Assembly: GCF_009674685.1 (NCBI RefSeq)
Contig: NZ_WKJI01000001.1
Span: forward strand, 1,054,001-1,118,000
Source: Pedobacter puniceum
Lineage (GTDB): Bacteria; Bacteroidota; Bacteroidia; Sphingobacteriales; Sphingobacteriaceae
Reading direction: 5' to 3'
Length of the DNA stretch: 64,000 nucleotides
The translations under genes and the position numbers were made by a program. Within the stretch, counting starts at the first letter, position 1, and each line of letters starts with the position of its first letter. This document shows, one piece after another, positions 16,361 through 24,456 of this stretch. The notes under the pieces are model-generated. The model was given only the letters and a program-made list of their open reading frames with translations. It did not search any database and had not been told where the DNA came from.

Positions 16361-17085
16361 CATTATTATTGCAACTGCTATTAGCACATCTTATTGGCGA
16401 TTTTGTTCTGCAACCCAACAAATGGGTTGAACATAAAAAGTCGTTCAAAATAAAATCAAAATACCTTTATTTCCACGCAGCCATCCATTTAATGCTTTTG
16501 TTATTGATAACAGCATTTAAAACGCAATATCTATTGGGTATTATGGCTATTGTAATCAGTCATTTAGTTATTGATATACTTAAAATTTACTTAGAGAAAC
16601 CTAAATACAGCAAAGCATACTTTTTTACAGACCAGTTTTTACATTTCCTTGTTTTAGCAGTGGTTGTTTATGCTTATTATCCTTACGAGGTAAATGTCCA
16701 ATACCTGCAAACACCCCAATTTTTATTAATAGTTACAGCTTTACTAAGCGTGAGTTATGTAAGTGCCATTGTTTTAAGGGTTTTATTAACACAATGGAGT
16801 GTTCAAATTAAGCAAGAAACATCAGAACTTATTCAACACAATAGTAACCATGCAGGTAAGTATATAGGTATTTTAGAGCGCTTATTTATCTTCTTTTTTG
16901 TAGTGATAAACTTTTGGGAAGGTATTGGTTTTCTGCTTGCAGCTAAATCTATTTTTAGGTTTGGCGATTTAAAAGATGCTAAGGACATCAAGCTTACAGA
17001 ATATATCTTGATAGGAACTTTACTAAGCTTTGGAATGGGTATTTTATGTGCCGAACTTTATTTAGCTGTTTTAAAAATCTTATAA
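16354..17085 (+). CDS. DUF3307-family membrane protein
   Basis: The 243-residue protein has about six membrane segments. The signature AHLIGDFVLQPNKWVEHKKS at residues 9-28, followed by a His-containing helix (YFHAAIHLMLLLL) and ISHLVIDILKIYLEKPKYSK, is that of DUF3307. The pairing with SatD is one I recognise from Bacteroidota, but the joint function is unknown. Conserved acidic residues and His in the membrane segments hint at a metal-dependent or transport activity. The 3' end overlaps the convergent dehydratase gene by six bases. Confidence 0.8.
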   Translation: MLTLLLQLLLAHLIGDFVLQPNKWVEHKKSFKIKSKYLYFHAAIHLMLLLLITAFKTQYLLGIMAIVISHLVIDILKIYLEKPKYSKAYFFTDQFLHFLVLAVVVYAYYPYEVNVQYLQTPQFLLIVTALLSVSYVSAIVLRVLLTQWSVQIKQETSELIQHNSNHAGKYIGILERLFIFFFVVINFWEGIGFLLAAKSIFRFGDLKDAKDIKLTEYILIGTLLSFGMGILCAELYLAVLKIL

Positions 17086-17313
17086 AAGCGCATCAATAGC
17101 TTGGGCTAAAGCTTTATCTTTTTCTGTAACGATATTTCCTTCATCATGGGTTTGAAGCCAAATTTCAACCTTATTATAAGTGTTTTTCCATGTGGGATGA
17201 TGCTGGGCTTCTTCTGCTAAAACGGCAACTTTAGTCATAAAAGCAAAAGCTTCAGCAAAATCTTTAAAGCTGAAGCTTTTGTAAAGTGAATTATTTTCTT
17301 CTTTCCAGTTCAT
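17080..17313 (-). CDS. Pterin-4a-carbinolamine dehydratase family protein
   Basis: This 77-residue protein has the core motif EEAQHHPTWKNTYNKVEIWL with the catalytic-type His pair, and NIVTEKDKALAQAID at the C-terminus. The usual family length is about 95-115 residues; this is a short N-terminus form starting at FSFKDFAEAF. It may recycle tetrahydrobiopterin or act in pterin metabolism. No aromatic amino acid hydroxylase is seen in the window. It follows the upstream exported protein gene by one base. Confidence 0.85.
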   Translation of the reverse strand: MNWKEENNSLYKSFSFKDFAEAFAFMTKVAVLAEEAQHHPTWKNTYNKVEIWLQTHDEGNIVTEKDKALAQAIDALL

Positions 17314-17314
17314 G

Positions 17315-18025
17315 TTATTTAACCTGCGACCAGATTTCGTAAATTTTTTCTCCTTTAGAGCTTAAACCACTGTGGTGCCAATCGCCATTTTCTAGTTTGC
17401 CATCAAAACTTAATGATGCACCTACCCTATTATTATCTCTAGAGAAAAACTCAATTGTTTCTACATATTTACCATCTTTAAAAGTATAAGAACCTCCACC
17501 AGTACCATTAAAAAGCTTAACAGCAGGGTCTATAGCTAACCATTGGAACTTACTTCCTGTTAATATTTTATAGGTAACTCTGGTACCTGTTTGGTGTATA
17601 GGTACAACTTTACCATCAGGCTGCATTCTGGACGTTATGCGCCAAACGCCAGCTAAAGGTGCCTTACCATCATCAACTCTTTTAAATTTTAGAATCTTAC
17701 TGCCAGGCATTAAAGTAAGTTCATCATTTAAAAAAGTATAAGGCAAATGTGTTTTTTTACCCACAGCATCGGCATTAAGATTATGAACAAGCATATTAAT
17801 TACCAATTCTTTTTCTGTACGCTCAAAAGTACCTCCATGTAAATTTATAAACTCGTTATCCTTATAAATGGTATGGAAAATAAAGTCATGCTCTATCAAT
17901 AATAAATGGTTGGTATCACCATCTTTTAAGTGCCAAGCACCTTTTAATTGGGCTAGTAAATCTTGTGTAGTAGTCATCATCAATAAAAGTAAAAAGATTT
18001 TAAAAATACGAAGAGGCTTTTTCAT
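17315..18025 (-). CDS. Exported protein with two lipocalin-like domains
   Basis: The 236-residue protein has a signal peptide (residues 1-25, ending DLLAQ). It then shows two related beta domains, the first beginning LKGAWHLKDGD and the second at about residue 124 with LAGVWRITSRMQPDG. The G-x-W start and the strand pattern match lipocalin-like exported proteins common in Bacteroidota. Ligand and role are unknown. It is the upstream gene of a tight pair with the pterin dehydratase and is divergent from the metal operon. Confidence 0.7.
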   Translation of the reverse strand: MKKPLRIFKIFLLLLMMTTTQDLLAQLKGAWHLKDGDTNHLLLIEHDFIFHTIYKDNEFINLHGGTFERTEKELVINMLVHNLNADAVGKKTHLPYTFLNDELTLMPGSKILKFKRVDDGKAPLAGVWRITSRMQPDGKVVPIHQTGTRVTYKILTGSKFQWLAIDPAVKLFNGTGGGSYTFKDGKYVETIEFFSRDNNRVGASLSFDGKLENGDWHHSGLSSKGEKIYEIWSQVK

Positions 18026-18094
18026 ATGCGTATTATTTTTCCTTAAATCTAAGAATTATATAGTGTATTTTCTTTGGTTTGATGATACTAAATT

Positions 18095-18102
18095 TATATT
18101 TG
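18095..18102 (+). promoter_or_regulatory. Promoter of the metal operon (-33 TTTG at 18073, -7 TATATTTG)
   Basis: TTTG at 18073-18076 is separated by 18 bases from TATATTTG at 18095-18102, a good match to the Bacteroidota primary promoter. The element ends five bases before the first ATG of the operon, which would make that message leaderless. Confidence 0.6.
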
Positions 18103-18106
18103 CAGC

Positions 18107-18472
18107 ATGTTTCAACGCATTATTGCATATCTGTTAATCTGTACTATTATTTCTACTCATTTTAGTAAAATATATGTGTTTGCAGGTTACGAGTTGAACA
18201 AAAATTATATTGCAGCACAACTTTGTGAAAACAAAAACAAGCCGCAATTAAAATGTTTTGGGAAATGTTTTTTGAAGAAGAAACTAGAACAAGCAGAAAA
18301 AAAGCAAGCACAACAGGAAAGGCAAAATCAAAAAAACCTCTTTCAAGAGATTGCTACTGTAAACAACTATGCTTTTTGCTTTAACACAAGTTTAATTCTT
18401 GAAATTAACACCCCAGTTCAACTCCACTACAATTTAGTAAGAGCATTCCCTATTTTTCACCCTCCGGCTTAA
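18107..18472 (+). CDS. Small exported Cys-rich protein, putative copper-related
   Basis: This 121-residue protein has an N-terminal hydrophobic segment (residues 4-26), then C40-ENKNKPQLK-C50-FGK-C54, a very basic Lys/Gln helix (55-80) and a C-terminal HPP. The C-x9-C-x3-C arrangement with GKC resembles small proteins that I recall next to TonB receptors of presumed copper systems in Bacteroidota. It could bind metal in the periplasm or sense it. It is the first gene of the operon, 76 bases ahead of the receptor gene. Confidence 0.6.
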   Translation: MFQRIIAYLLICTIISTHFSKIYVFAGYELNKNYIAAQLCENKNKPQLKCFGKCFLKKKLEQAEKKQAQQERQNQKNLFQEIATVNNYAFCFNTSLILEINTPVQLHYNLVRAFPIFHPPA

Positions 18473-18537
18473 GCCTGTAATAATTTTATTTAACATCATC
18501 CCAAGCGTTTGGATGATATTTTTTTATTACAGACTTA
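18470..18537 (+). promoter_or_regulatory. Nested hairpin between the small Cys gene and the TonB receptor gene
   Basis: The inner hairpin pairs ATCATCC (18495-18501) with GGATGAT (18511-18517) and is followed by ATTTTTTT, a terminator form. An outer stem pairs CTGTAATAA (18475-18483) with TTATTACAG (18524-18532) and extends by TAAG/CTTA across one mismatch. The outer arm includes part of the upstream stop codon. This could be an attenuator or an RNA processing site. Confidence 0.5.
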
Positions 18538-18548
18538 AATAAAATCAC

Positions 18549-20909
18549 ATGAAATTTTATTTGATAATGGTTTGGTACATCCTCGCCATTGTAAACACTT
18601 ATGCACAAGATATAAGTGGAATCGTATATGAGGAGTTTACAAAAACTCCCATCAACGGAGCTATCATTAAAGTTGAAAACCAGAATTTGGTAAGTTTAAC
18701 CGATGCTTCCGGAGCTTTTCATATTAAAAGCTCAAAAGATAGTACAAATTTGGTTGTAACAGCTTTAGGTTATGAAAACCAGCAATTTATTGTAAAAGCA
18801 AATCAAGCTGTTTATATCGCTTTAAAGCAAAGCTCCAGTAATTTAAATGAAGTTGTAGTTACAGCAAATAGAGAAGCTAGCTTAAGAAGCCAAACTCCAA
18901 TGGCTATTAGTAAATTATCGGCAAAGCTTATTGATGAAACAAAGGCTAGTCAGGTTTTTGAAATCATTAATAAAACACCAGGAGTTATTATGCCGAGTTA
19001 TAGTAACGAGCAACATAGCATGTCTATAAGGCAACCCATGGGCACAAGTGCTTATTATTTGTATTTGGAAGATGGTGTACCTATAAGACCTTTAGGTGTT
19101 TTTAACCATAATGCTTTATTGGAAGTTAACCAATTTGCTATCAACAGCATTGAAGTTGTTAAAGGACCTGTTTCCTCTATTTACGGACCCGAAGCTGTGG
19201 GTGGAGCTATTAATTTTATTATGCAAAGGCCTACACCCGTACCTACTGCAAAAGTGGGCGTTCAGTTTGACAATTGGGGTTTTAGGCGGATACAATTTGG
19301 AGCCGGCGCTCAACTAAAAAAGTTTGGCTTTTATATTGGAGGCTTAAGCAGCCAGCAAACCAATTCTTGGATGGCTAGCTCTGATTATGATAAAACATCA
19401 GTAAATGCCAGATTAGAATATAATTTCAATAGCAAAACCCGCCTCATAGGAAACTTCATCTACGGTACTTATTATTCGCAAATGTCCGGAAGTGTGGATA
19501 GCGCCATGTTTTACAGCAGAAATTATTTAAGCACATCAGATTTTACTTACAGAAAATCTGATGCTTACCGTTCTCGCTTAACCCTAGAACATGATTGGAA
19601 TAGCCATTCTAAATCTTTCATTACGTTATTTCAAAGAAATAATAAGCATGGGCAAAATCCAAGTTATGCCATTAGGTGGAATCCTGTATCAAGTGCAACA
19701 AACGACCCAACAAAAGCCCGAGGCGAAATAAACTCTAACGATTTTGAGAGTTATGGTTTTATAGCGCAACATAGCCAAAAGTTTAACCTTTTAAACTCAA
19801 AACTTCTAGCTGGTGTGGTTTTAGACTTAACAGATAACACGTATTGGTCTTATTTAATTGATTTAAATGCGCAACTAGACCCAAGTAATAGTTTTGTAGA
19901 AAAGTATAGTATAGCCAGAGAAAGACCTGATATTCCTATAGCTAATTACAACGGAGACATTAAAAATTATGCTGCTTACTTACAATATGATTTTATGCCT
20001 GTCAATAAACTACGCTTTTCAGTTGGTGGCAGATATGATGTGATGGATTTAGATTATATCAACAACGTAAATATTACTTCAGGAAACATCACTTACCAAC
20101 GGTTTACGCCTAAAATTGGTTTAACTTATGAGATTGATAAAAACAAGGGCGTTTACGCTAATTTTTCTCAGGGCTTTTCGCCGCCATCTCTAACTTCTAT
20201 TTTCAGACCAAGACCAAATAGTAATCCAGTTGAGTTTTATACCAATTTAAGCCCTGCTTACTTTAATAATTATGAATTGGGAGGATGGATCTCTTTCTTT
20301 AATCATAAAATTTATTTGGATGTTTCGGCTTACCAAATGGATGGTAGAAATGAGTTGTTAAGTATCCGACAAGCAGATAATTCTTTTGATTTTCAATCTG
20401 CAGGAAAAACCTTACACCGTGGTTTAGAATTTGGATTTAATGCTAAACCAAGCGAAGAATATTGGTTTAGATTTGGAGGTACAAGTGCTATCCATCGTTT
20501 CGAAGATTTTAAAATTAGTGATAGACCAAGTGACCCACTTCAAAACCTTGCTGGGTTTGAAATGCCTAGCTCGCCACGTTGGACGTGGAATAGTGAATTT
20601 TATTACTACCCTAAATGGTTTAAAAATTTCAGAACATCTGTAGAGTGGCAATATTTATCATCGTGGTATCAAAACCAAATTAATACGGTAAAGTATGAAG
20701 GTTATCATCTAGTAAATTACAGAGTTGGCTATAAATGGAAAGCTATTGAACTCTATGCCAATATCATGAATATTACTGATGAGTTATTTGCCAACTCTGT
20801 ATCCAGAGGTAATAACCTTACTGATAGAAGCACCTTTAATCCTGGCGCCCCAAGAAGTTATGTAATGGGAATTCAATACAATTTTACGGGTAAGAAAAAG
20901 ATTAATTAA
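18549..20909 (+). CDS. TonB-dependent outer-membrane receptor, probably for a metal
   Basis: The 786-residue receptor has a signal peptide ending TYAQD. Next comes a carboxypeptidase-regulatory-like domain (about 21-95, starting DISGIVYEEFTKTPINGAII), then a TonB plug (about 115-225 with IEVVKGPVSSIYGPEAVGGA), and a 22-strand-type barrel to the end. It is not of the SusC length class (about 1000 residues). The neighbours (PepSY, SCO and cytochrome c) point to copper or another metal and not to glycans. A terminator-like hairpin follows, so downstream genes are probably expressed less. Confidence 0.85.
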   Translation: MKFYLIMVWYILAIVNTYAQDISGIVYEEFTKTPINGAIIKVENQNLVSLTDASGAFHIKSSKDSTNLVVTALGYENQQFIVKANQAVYIALKQSSSNLNEVVVTANREASLRSQTPMAISKLSAKLIDETKASQVFEIINKTPGVIMPSYSNEQHSMSIRQPMGTSAYYLYLEDGVPIRPLGVFNHNALLEVNQFAINSIEVVKGPVSSIYGPEAVGGAINFIMQRPTPVPTAKVGVQFDNWGFRRIQFGAGAQLKKFGFYIGGLSSQQTNSWMASSDYDKTSVNARLEYNFNSKTRLIGNFIYGTYYSQMSGSVDSAMFYSRNYLSTSDFTYRKSDAYRSRLTLEHDWNSHSKSFITLFQRNNKHGQNPSYAIRWNPVSSATNDPTKARGEINSNDFESYGFIAQHSQKFNLLNSKLLAGVVLDLTDNTYWSYLIDLNAQLDPSNSFVEKYSIARERPDIPIANYNGDIKNYAAYLQYDFMPVNKLRFSVGGRYDVMDLDYINNVNITSGNITYQRFTPKIGLTYEIDKNKGVYANFSQGFSPPSLTSIFRPRPNSNPVEFYTNLSPAYFNNYELGGWISFFNHKIYLDVSAYQMDGRNELLSIRQADNSFDFQSAGKTLHRGLEFGFNAKPSEEYWFRFGGTSAIHRFEDFKISDRPSDPLQNLAGFEMPSSPRWTWNSEFYYYPKWFKNFRTSVEWQYLSSWYQNQINTVKYEGYHLVNYRVGYKWKAIELYANIMNITDELFANSVSRGNNLTDRSTFNPGAPRSYVMGIQYNFTGKKKIN

Positions 20910-20916
20910 CTAAAAG

Positions 20917-20948
20917 AGCTTGCTTTAAAATTAAAGCGAGCTTTTTTT
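20917..20948 (+). terminator. Terminator-like hairpin between TonB receptor and PepSY genes
   Basis: AGCTTGCTTTAA (20917-20928) pairs with TTAAAGCGAGCT (20931-20942) with one G-U pair, then seven T. PepSY starts 12 bases later without a visible promoter, so read-through or attenuation is likely. Confidence 0.75.
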
Positions 20949-20960
20949 AACATCATTAAA

Positions 20961-22454
20961 ATGAAAAAATACATCAAACAAAACATATATAAATGGCATA
21001 AAATTATAGGTTTAATTACCATTATACCTGTAATTTTTTGGACATTATCTGGCCTTATGCATCCATTTATGGCTCATTGGTTTAAACCCACTTTGCCAAA
21101 AGAAAAACTAGAGATTAGCGTAATAGATACTACAAAGATAAAATACAGTTTTCAAGAAGTTTTAAAAGCACATCAAATACACCGATTTTTAAACTTTCGC
21201 ATTGTTTCTTTTGAAGGCAACACCTATTATCAAGTTAAAAGCATCGATAAAAAAATAAGATATTTTGATACGGCAACTAGTAAAGAACTCTTACAGGGTG
21301 ATAAGCGTTACGCTACACATCTAGCCCAATATTATTTAGCAAATAAAGATATTAAGCCTTCAAATATCAGCCTACAAACTAATTTTAGCCAAGATTATAA
21401 ATACATCAATCGGCTTTTACCAGTTTGGAAATTATCTTTTGATAAAAACGGAGGTACAGACTTATTTATTGAAACCACTAGCAGTCGCTTAGCTACTTTT
21501 AATAATCAAAGTCGTAAAAATTTCCTCTTAATTTTTGATTTATTTCATAATTGGTCGTTTTTAGATGCTATAGGCAATAATAAAATTCGTATTTCAATAA
21601 TGATGATTTGCTTAAGTATCATCATATTATCAGCACTAAGCGGTATTTTGATTTACGGATTTATGTGGGGAAAATTTAAAACAAAACCTACAAATAGTAA
21701 AGGTGTTTTAAAAAGATACCATAGGCAAATTGGTATAGCAACTGCCTTTGTAACCCTAACTTTTGCAGCTAGTGGTGCTTATCATGCTTCAACAAAATGG
21801 AATATAGATAGAGAAACAGGATTAAAACATGAACCCATTATTAAAGCAGAACACCTTAAAAAAGACTTTTTAAAGCTTAATTTAAATTGGGATAGACTAT
21901 CAAACGTTTCAATAGTTGTATTAAAAAAGGATACATTATATCAAGTTTTATACAACAAAACAGAAGACGAGCCTCAACAAATTTCATATTATCAGCAAAT
22001 TACAGGCAAAGAACTTTTAAATGCAGATATAGAATATGCTAAATATTTAGTTAATAGGTTTACCACTGCCACGCAGCAAGAAGATATTATTTTACCAGAT
22101 TGCTGTTTAAAACCAGATAATAGCAATAATTTATTTGAAGCAAACCTACTGAATGCTAAAACTTTACATTCATTTTCAAGAGATTATGGTTTTGTATTTA
22201 AAAGGCTTCCTGTTGTGCAATTAGATTATGATACTCCAAACCAAGACACCTATTTTATTGATACCCAATTTTCAACCTTAGCTTCACATATAAATAATGC
22301 TGATAGAACAGAAGGTTATAGTTTTGCCATATTTCATAAATTCTTGTTTATGGACTGGGCCGGAAAAAACATTAGAGATTTAACAATGTTAATTTCAGCA
22401 CTAGGTGTATTAATTGTAAGTTTGTTTGGCCTTGCCATATTTATTAAAAAATAA
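20961..22454 (+). CDS. PepSY-associated membrane protein, possible metal reductase
   Basis: The 497-residue membrane protein has four main hydrophobic helices: about 13-33 (KWHKIIGLITIIPVIFWTLS), about 210-232, about 255-272 and a C-terminal one. Large periplasmic PepSY-like regions lie between them. The His of KWHK and the His pairs in or near helices (RYHRQIG, YHAST) could ligate heme, as in PepSY ferric reductase-like proteins. A role in reducing or handling the metal imported by the receptor is inferred from position. Confidence 0.75.
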   Translation: MKKYIKQNIYKWHKIIGLITIIPVIFWTLSGLMHPFMAHWFKPTLPKEKLEISVIDTTKIKYSFQEVLKAHQIHRFLNFRIVSFEGNTYYQVKSIDKKIRYFDTATSKELLQGDKRYATHLAQYYLANKDIKPSNISLQTNFSQDYKYINRLLPVWKLSFDKNGGTDLFIETTSSRLATFNNQSRKNFLLIFDLFHNWSFLDAIGNNKIRISIMMICLSIIILSALSGILIYGFMWGKFKTKPTNSKGVLKRYHRQIGIATAFVTLTFAASGAYHASTKWNIDRETGLKHEPIIKAEHLKKDFLKLNLNWDRLSNVSIVVLKKDTLYQVLYNKTEDEPQQISYYQQITGKELLNADIEYAKYLVNRFTTATQQEDIILPDCCLKPDNSNNLFEANLLNAKTLHSFSRDYGFVFKRLPVVQLDYDTPNQDTYFIDTQFSTLASHINNADRTEGYSFAIFHKFLFMDWAGKNIRDLTMLISALGVLIVSLFGLAIFIKK

Positions 22455-22463
22455 CCTTTAAAG

Positions 22464-22901
22464 ATGAATAATTTAAAAATGATACTTGTTGCAATATGCT
22501 TTAGTTTTTTGGCATGTAATAACGATAAAGAAGAGCAACAAAAATTACAAAAGCAAGTTATAGATAAACATGATGTTTTAATGGCTAAGATGGATTCTTT
22601 AACAGAAAACCAATTAAGATTAGACAGTATAACTTTAAAATACAAGAAAATTAAGTCAGAAAACCCAAGTCTTGATAGCAATACACTTATAGCTCAAATT
22701 GATAGTGCTAAAAACTTATTAAGCAATGCCGATGAAGCTATGATGAACTGGATGCAACAGTTTAATCCTGATTATACAGGAAAATCAAGTACAGAAATTT
22801 TTGATTATCTAAGAAAACAGGAACAAAAAATAGATTCTGTAAAATTTCTATTTGATAAATCTTTGGCACATAGCAACGCTCTTATTAAACAATATAAATA
22901 A
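22464..22901 (+). CDS. Small coiled-coil lipoprotein
   Basis: This 145-residue protein has a lipoprotein signal ending SFLACN (Cys at 18). The rest is strongly helical and charged (EEQQKLQKQVIDKHDVLMAK, then repeated D-S-heptads), predicting a coiled coil in the periplasm. The His-Asp-x-x-Met-x-x-Met pattern (KHDVLMAKMD) contains possible metal ligands. I recognise similar proteins beside SCO genes in Bacteroidota, but their role is unknown. Confidence 0.65.
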   Translation: MNNLKMILVAICFSFLACNNDKEEQQKLQKQVIDKHDVLMAKMDSLTENQLRLDSITLKYKKIKSENPSLDSNTLIAQIDSAKNLLSNADEAMMNWMQQFNPDYTGKSSTEIFDYLRKQEQKIDSVKFLFDKSLAHSNALIKQYK

Positions 22902-22902
22902 C

Positions 22903-23526
22903 ATGAAAATCAATATCTTAATAGCTATTTCTTCTTTATTTCTAACAATAGTATCATGTAAGCAAAACGCTGCTAAACTGCCTATTTTGGGTAATCGTGA
23001 AGTTGCTGCTAATGGTAAAGACACTATTTATCAAAGCATTCCTGATTTTAATTTATTAAATCAGGATAGCGTTTATATAAATAACGATTCTTTGAAAGAT
23101 AAAATCTATGTAGCTGATTTTTTCTTTACCTCCTGCCCTTCTATATGCCCAATTATGAAGAAGCAGTTATTGCGTATTCATGATAAGTATAAAGATAATA
23201 ACCAAGTAGCTATCTTATCACATACCATAGACCCTAAGCATGATAGTGTACCCGTTTTAAAAAAATATGCAGATAAACTCGGCGTAAGCAGTAAAAAATG
23301 GCACTTTTTATATGGCGCTAGAGATGTTATTTACAATATGGCCCGTAATGGTTATATGAATTATGCCGATAGAGATTCTTTAGCACCAGGAGGTATCAGT
23401 CACTCTGGCTATTTTATTTTAGTAGATAAAAACAGGCATATTAGAGGCGCTTATGATGGTACTGATGAAAAGCAAGTAAGCCAACTGATGGATGATATGG
23501 ATATTTTATTAGCCGAGTATAAATGA
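22903..23526 (+). CDS. SCO1/SenC-family copper chaperone lipoprotein
   Basis: This 207-residue thioredoxin-fold protein has a lipoprotein signal (LTIVSCKQ), the copper-binding motif TSCPSICP (C-x3-C) and the distal His in GISHSGYFILVD. SCO proteins deliver copper to the CuA site of cytochrome c oxidase or act as thiol-disulfide reductases outside the inner membrane. I start it at the ATG at 22903 because upstream in-frame codons lie inside the previous gene. Its TGA overlaps the cytochrome start (ATGA). Confidence 0.9.
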   Translation: MKINILIAISSLFLTIVSCKQNAAKLPILGNREVAANGKDTIYQSIPDFNLLNQDSVYINNDSLKDKIYVADFFFTSCPSICPIMKKQLLRIHDKYKDNNQVAILSHTIDPKHDSVPVLKKYADKLGVSSKKWHFLYGARDVIYNMARNGYMNYADRDSLAPGGISHSGYFILVDKNRHIRGAYDGTDEKQVSQLMDDMDILLAEYK

Positions 23527-23945
23527 GAGCAAAAATTATAAGTATTGCATTTAGCATGCTCATTATTTGTATTTTTCTAAGCGCTTGTAGTGAGAATGAA
23601 GTTAAATATCAACGCTATTATGCAGATGGTTCTCAAATTTATCAGGTGCATTGCCAAAACTGCCACATGAAAGATGGTAGCGGTTTGGCAAATGTTATCC
23701 CTCCTTTAACAGATAGCACTTTTTTAAGAGAAAATAGAAAAGACCTAGCTTGCTATATTGTTTATGGTTTAGCAGATACTATTGTGGTAAACGGTATAAC
23801 TTACCAAACTCCAATGCCAGCAGAAAAGCATTTAGCGGCTATTGATATTGCCAAGGTTTTAACTTACATCACCAACTCATTTGGTAATAAACAAGGCATT
23901 TATGATGTTAAGGAAGTAGAAAAGAACATCAATAACTGTAAGTAA
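23523..23945 (+). CDS. Cytochrome c lipoprotein
   Basis: The 140-residue protein has a lipoprotein signal (FLSAC, Cys22) and a single heme c site C44-QNC-H48. A distal Met ligand is likely in the segment TPMPAEKHLAAID. The C-terminal helix (DIAKVLTYITNSFG) is typical of class I cytochromes. It is coupled to the SCO gene by a four-base overlap. It may donate electrons to a reductase or oxidase that the operon supplies with copper. Confidence 0.9.
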   Translation: MRAKIISIAFSMLIICIFLSACSENEVKYQRYYADGSQIYQVHCQNCHMKDGSGLANVIPPLTDSTFLRENRKDLACYIVYGLADTIVVNGITYQTPMPAEKHLAAIDIAKVLTYITNSFGNKQGIYDVKEVEKNINNCK

Positions 23946-23950
23946 AAGCC

Positions 23951-23958
23951 TATCTTTG
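23951..23958 (+). promoter_or_regulatory. Promoter -7 element TATCTTTG of rnpB
   Basis: TATCTTTG ends five bases before the P1 helix of RNase P RNA. Because the 5' end of rnpB is set by its secondary structure, this gives a useful calibration of element-to-start distance in this genome. Confidence 0.65.
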
Positions 23959-23962
23959 TGGA

Positions 23963-24352
23963 GCAAATCGCTCTATCGCTATCCCGATTAATATCGGGAT
24001 GGAGGAAAGTCCGGGCAACACAGAGCATCCTGCTTCCTAACGGGAAGGCACCCAAAAAGGTGACAGAAAGTGCTACAGAAAATAAACTACTTCCGTTTAA
24101 CGGGAGAAAAGGTGAAAACGTGAGGTAAGAGCTCACGACTTTGTATGGCGACATGCATCGTGGTAAACCTCAGGAGTTGAAAGACCAAATAAACCTTAAC
24201 CGTCGGGGCTGCTCGTTCCGCTGCGCTTGTCGCTATTAAGGAGGGTAGGTCGTTAGATTATAATAGCAATATTATGGCAAGATAAATGATAGAGAATCCT
24301 GAAATCCAAAGCAATTTGGATCAGGATGACAGAACCCGGCTTATAGATTTGC
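23963..24352 (+). ncRNA. rnpB: RNase P RNA (bacterial type A)
   Basis: This is the catalytic RNA that trims 5' leaders from pre-tRNAs. The conserved core is clear: GGAGGAAAGTCCGGGCAACA near 24001, GACAGAAAG near 24061, and the 3' conserved ACAGAACCCGGCTTATAG near 24330-24345. The P1 stem pairs GCAAATC (23963-23969) with GATTTGC (24346-24352), and P3 is the hairpin ATCCCGAT/ATCGGGAT. A P12-like helix closes with CCTTAA/TTAAGG around 24195-24242. A further hairpin sits at about 24296-24328. The length of about 390 is normal. Confidence 0.93.
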
Positions 24353-24373
24353 TTTTTATAACGATTTTCTGAA

Positions 24374-24401
24374 AGTCCTGCTCCAATGCAGGACTTTTTT
24401 T
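24374..24401 (+). terminator. Rho-independent terminator downstream of rnpB
   Basis: AGTCCTGC (24374-24381) pairs perfectly with GCAGGACT (24388-24395) around a six-base loop, then a T-run. It lies about 20 bases past P1, so the RNase P precursor has a short 3' tail to be trimmed. Confidence 0.9.
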
Positions 24402-24456
24402 ATGCATAATTGTATAGATTAGTATACAGTTTTAAACCCAAACGTTAAATATTTGT

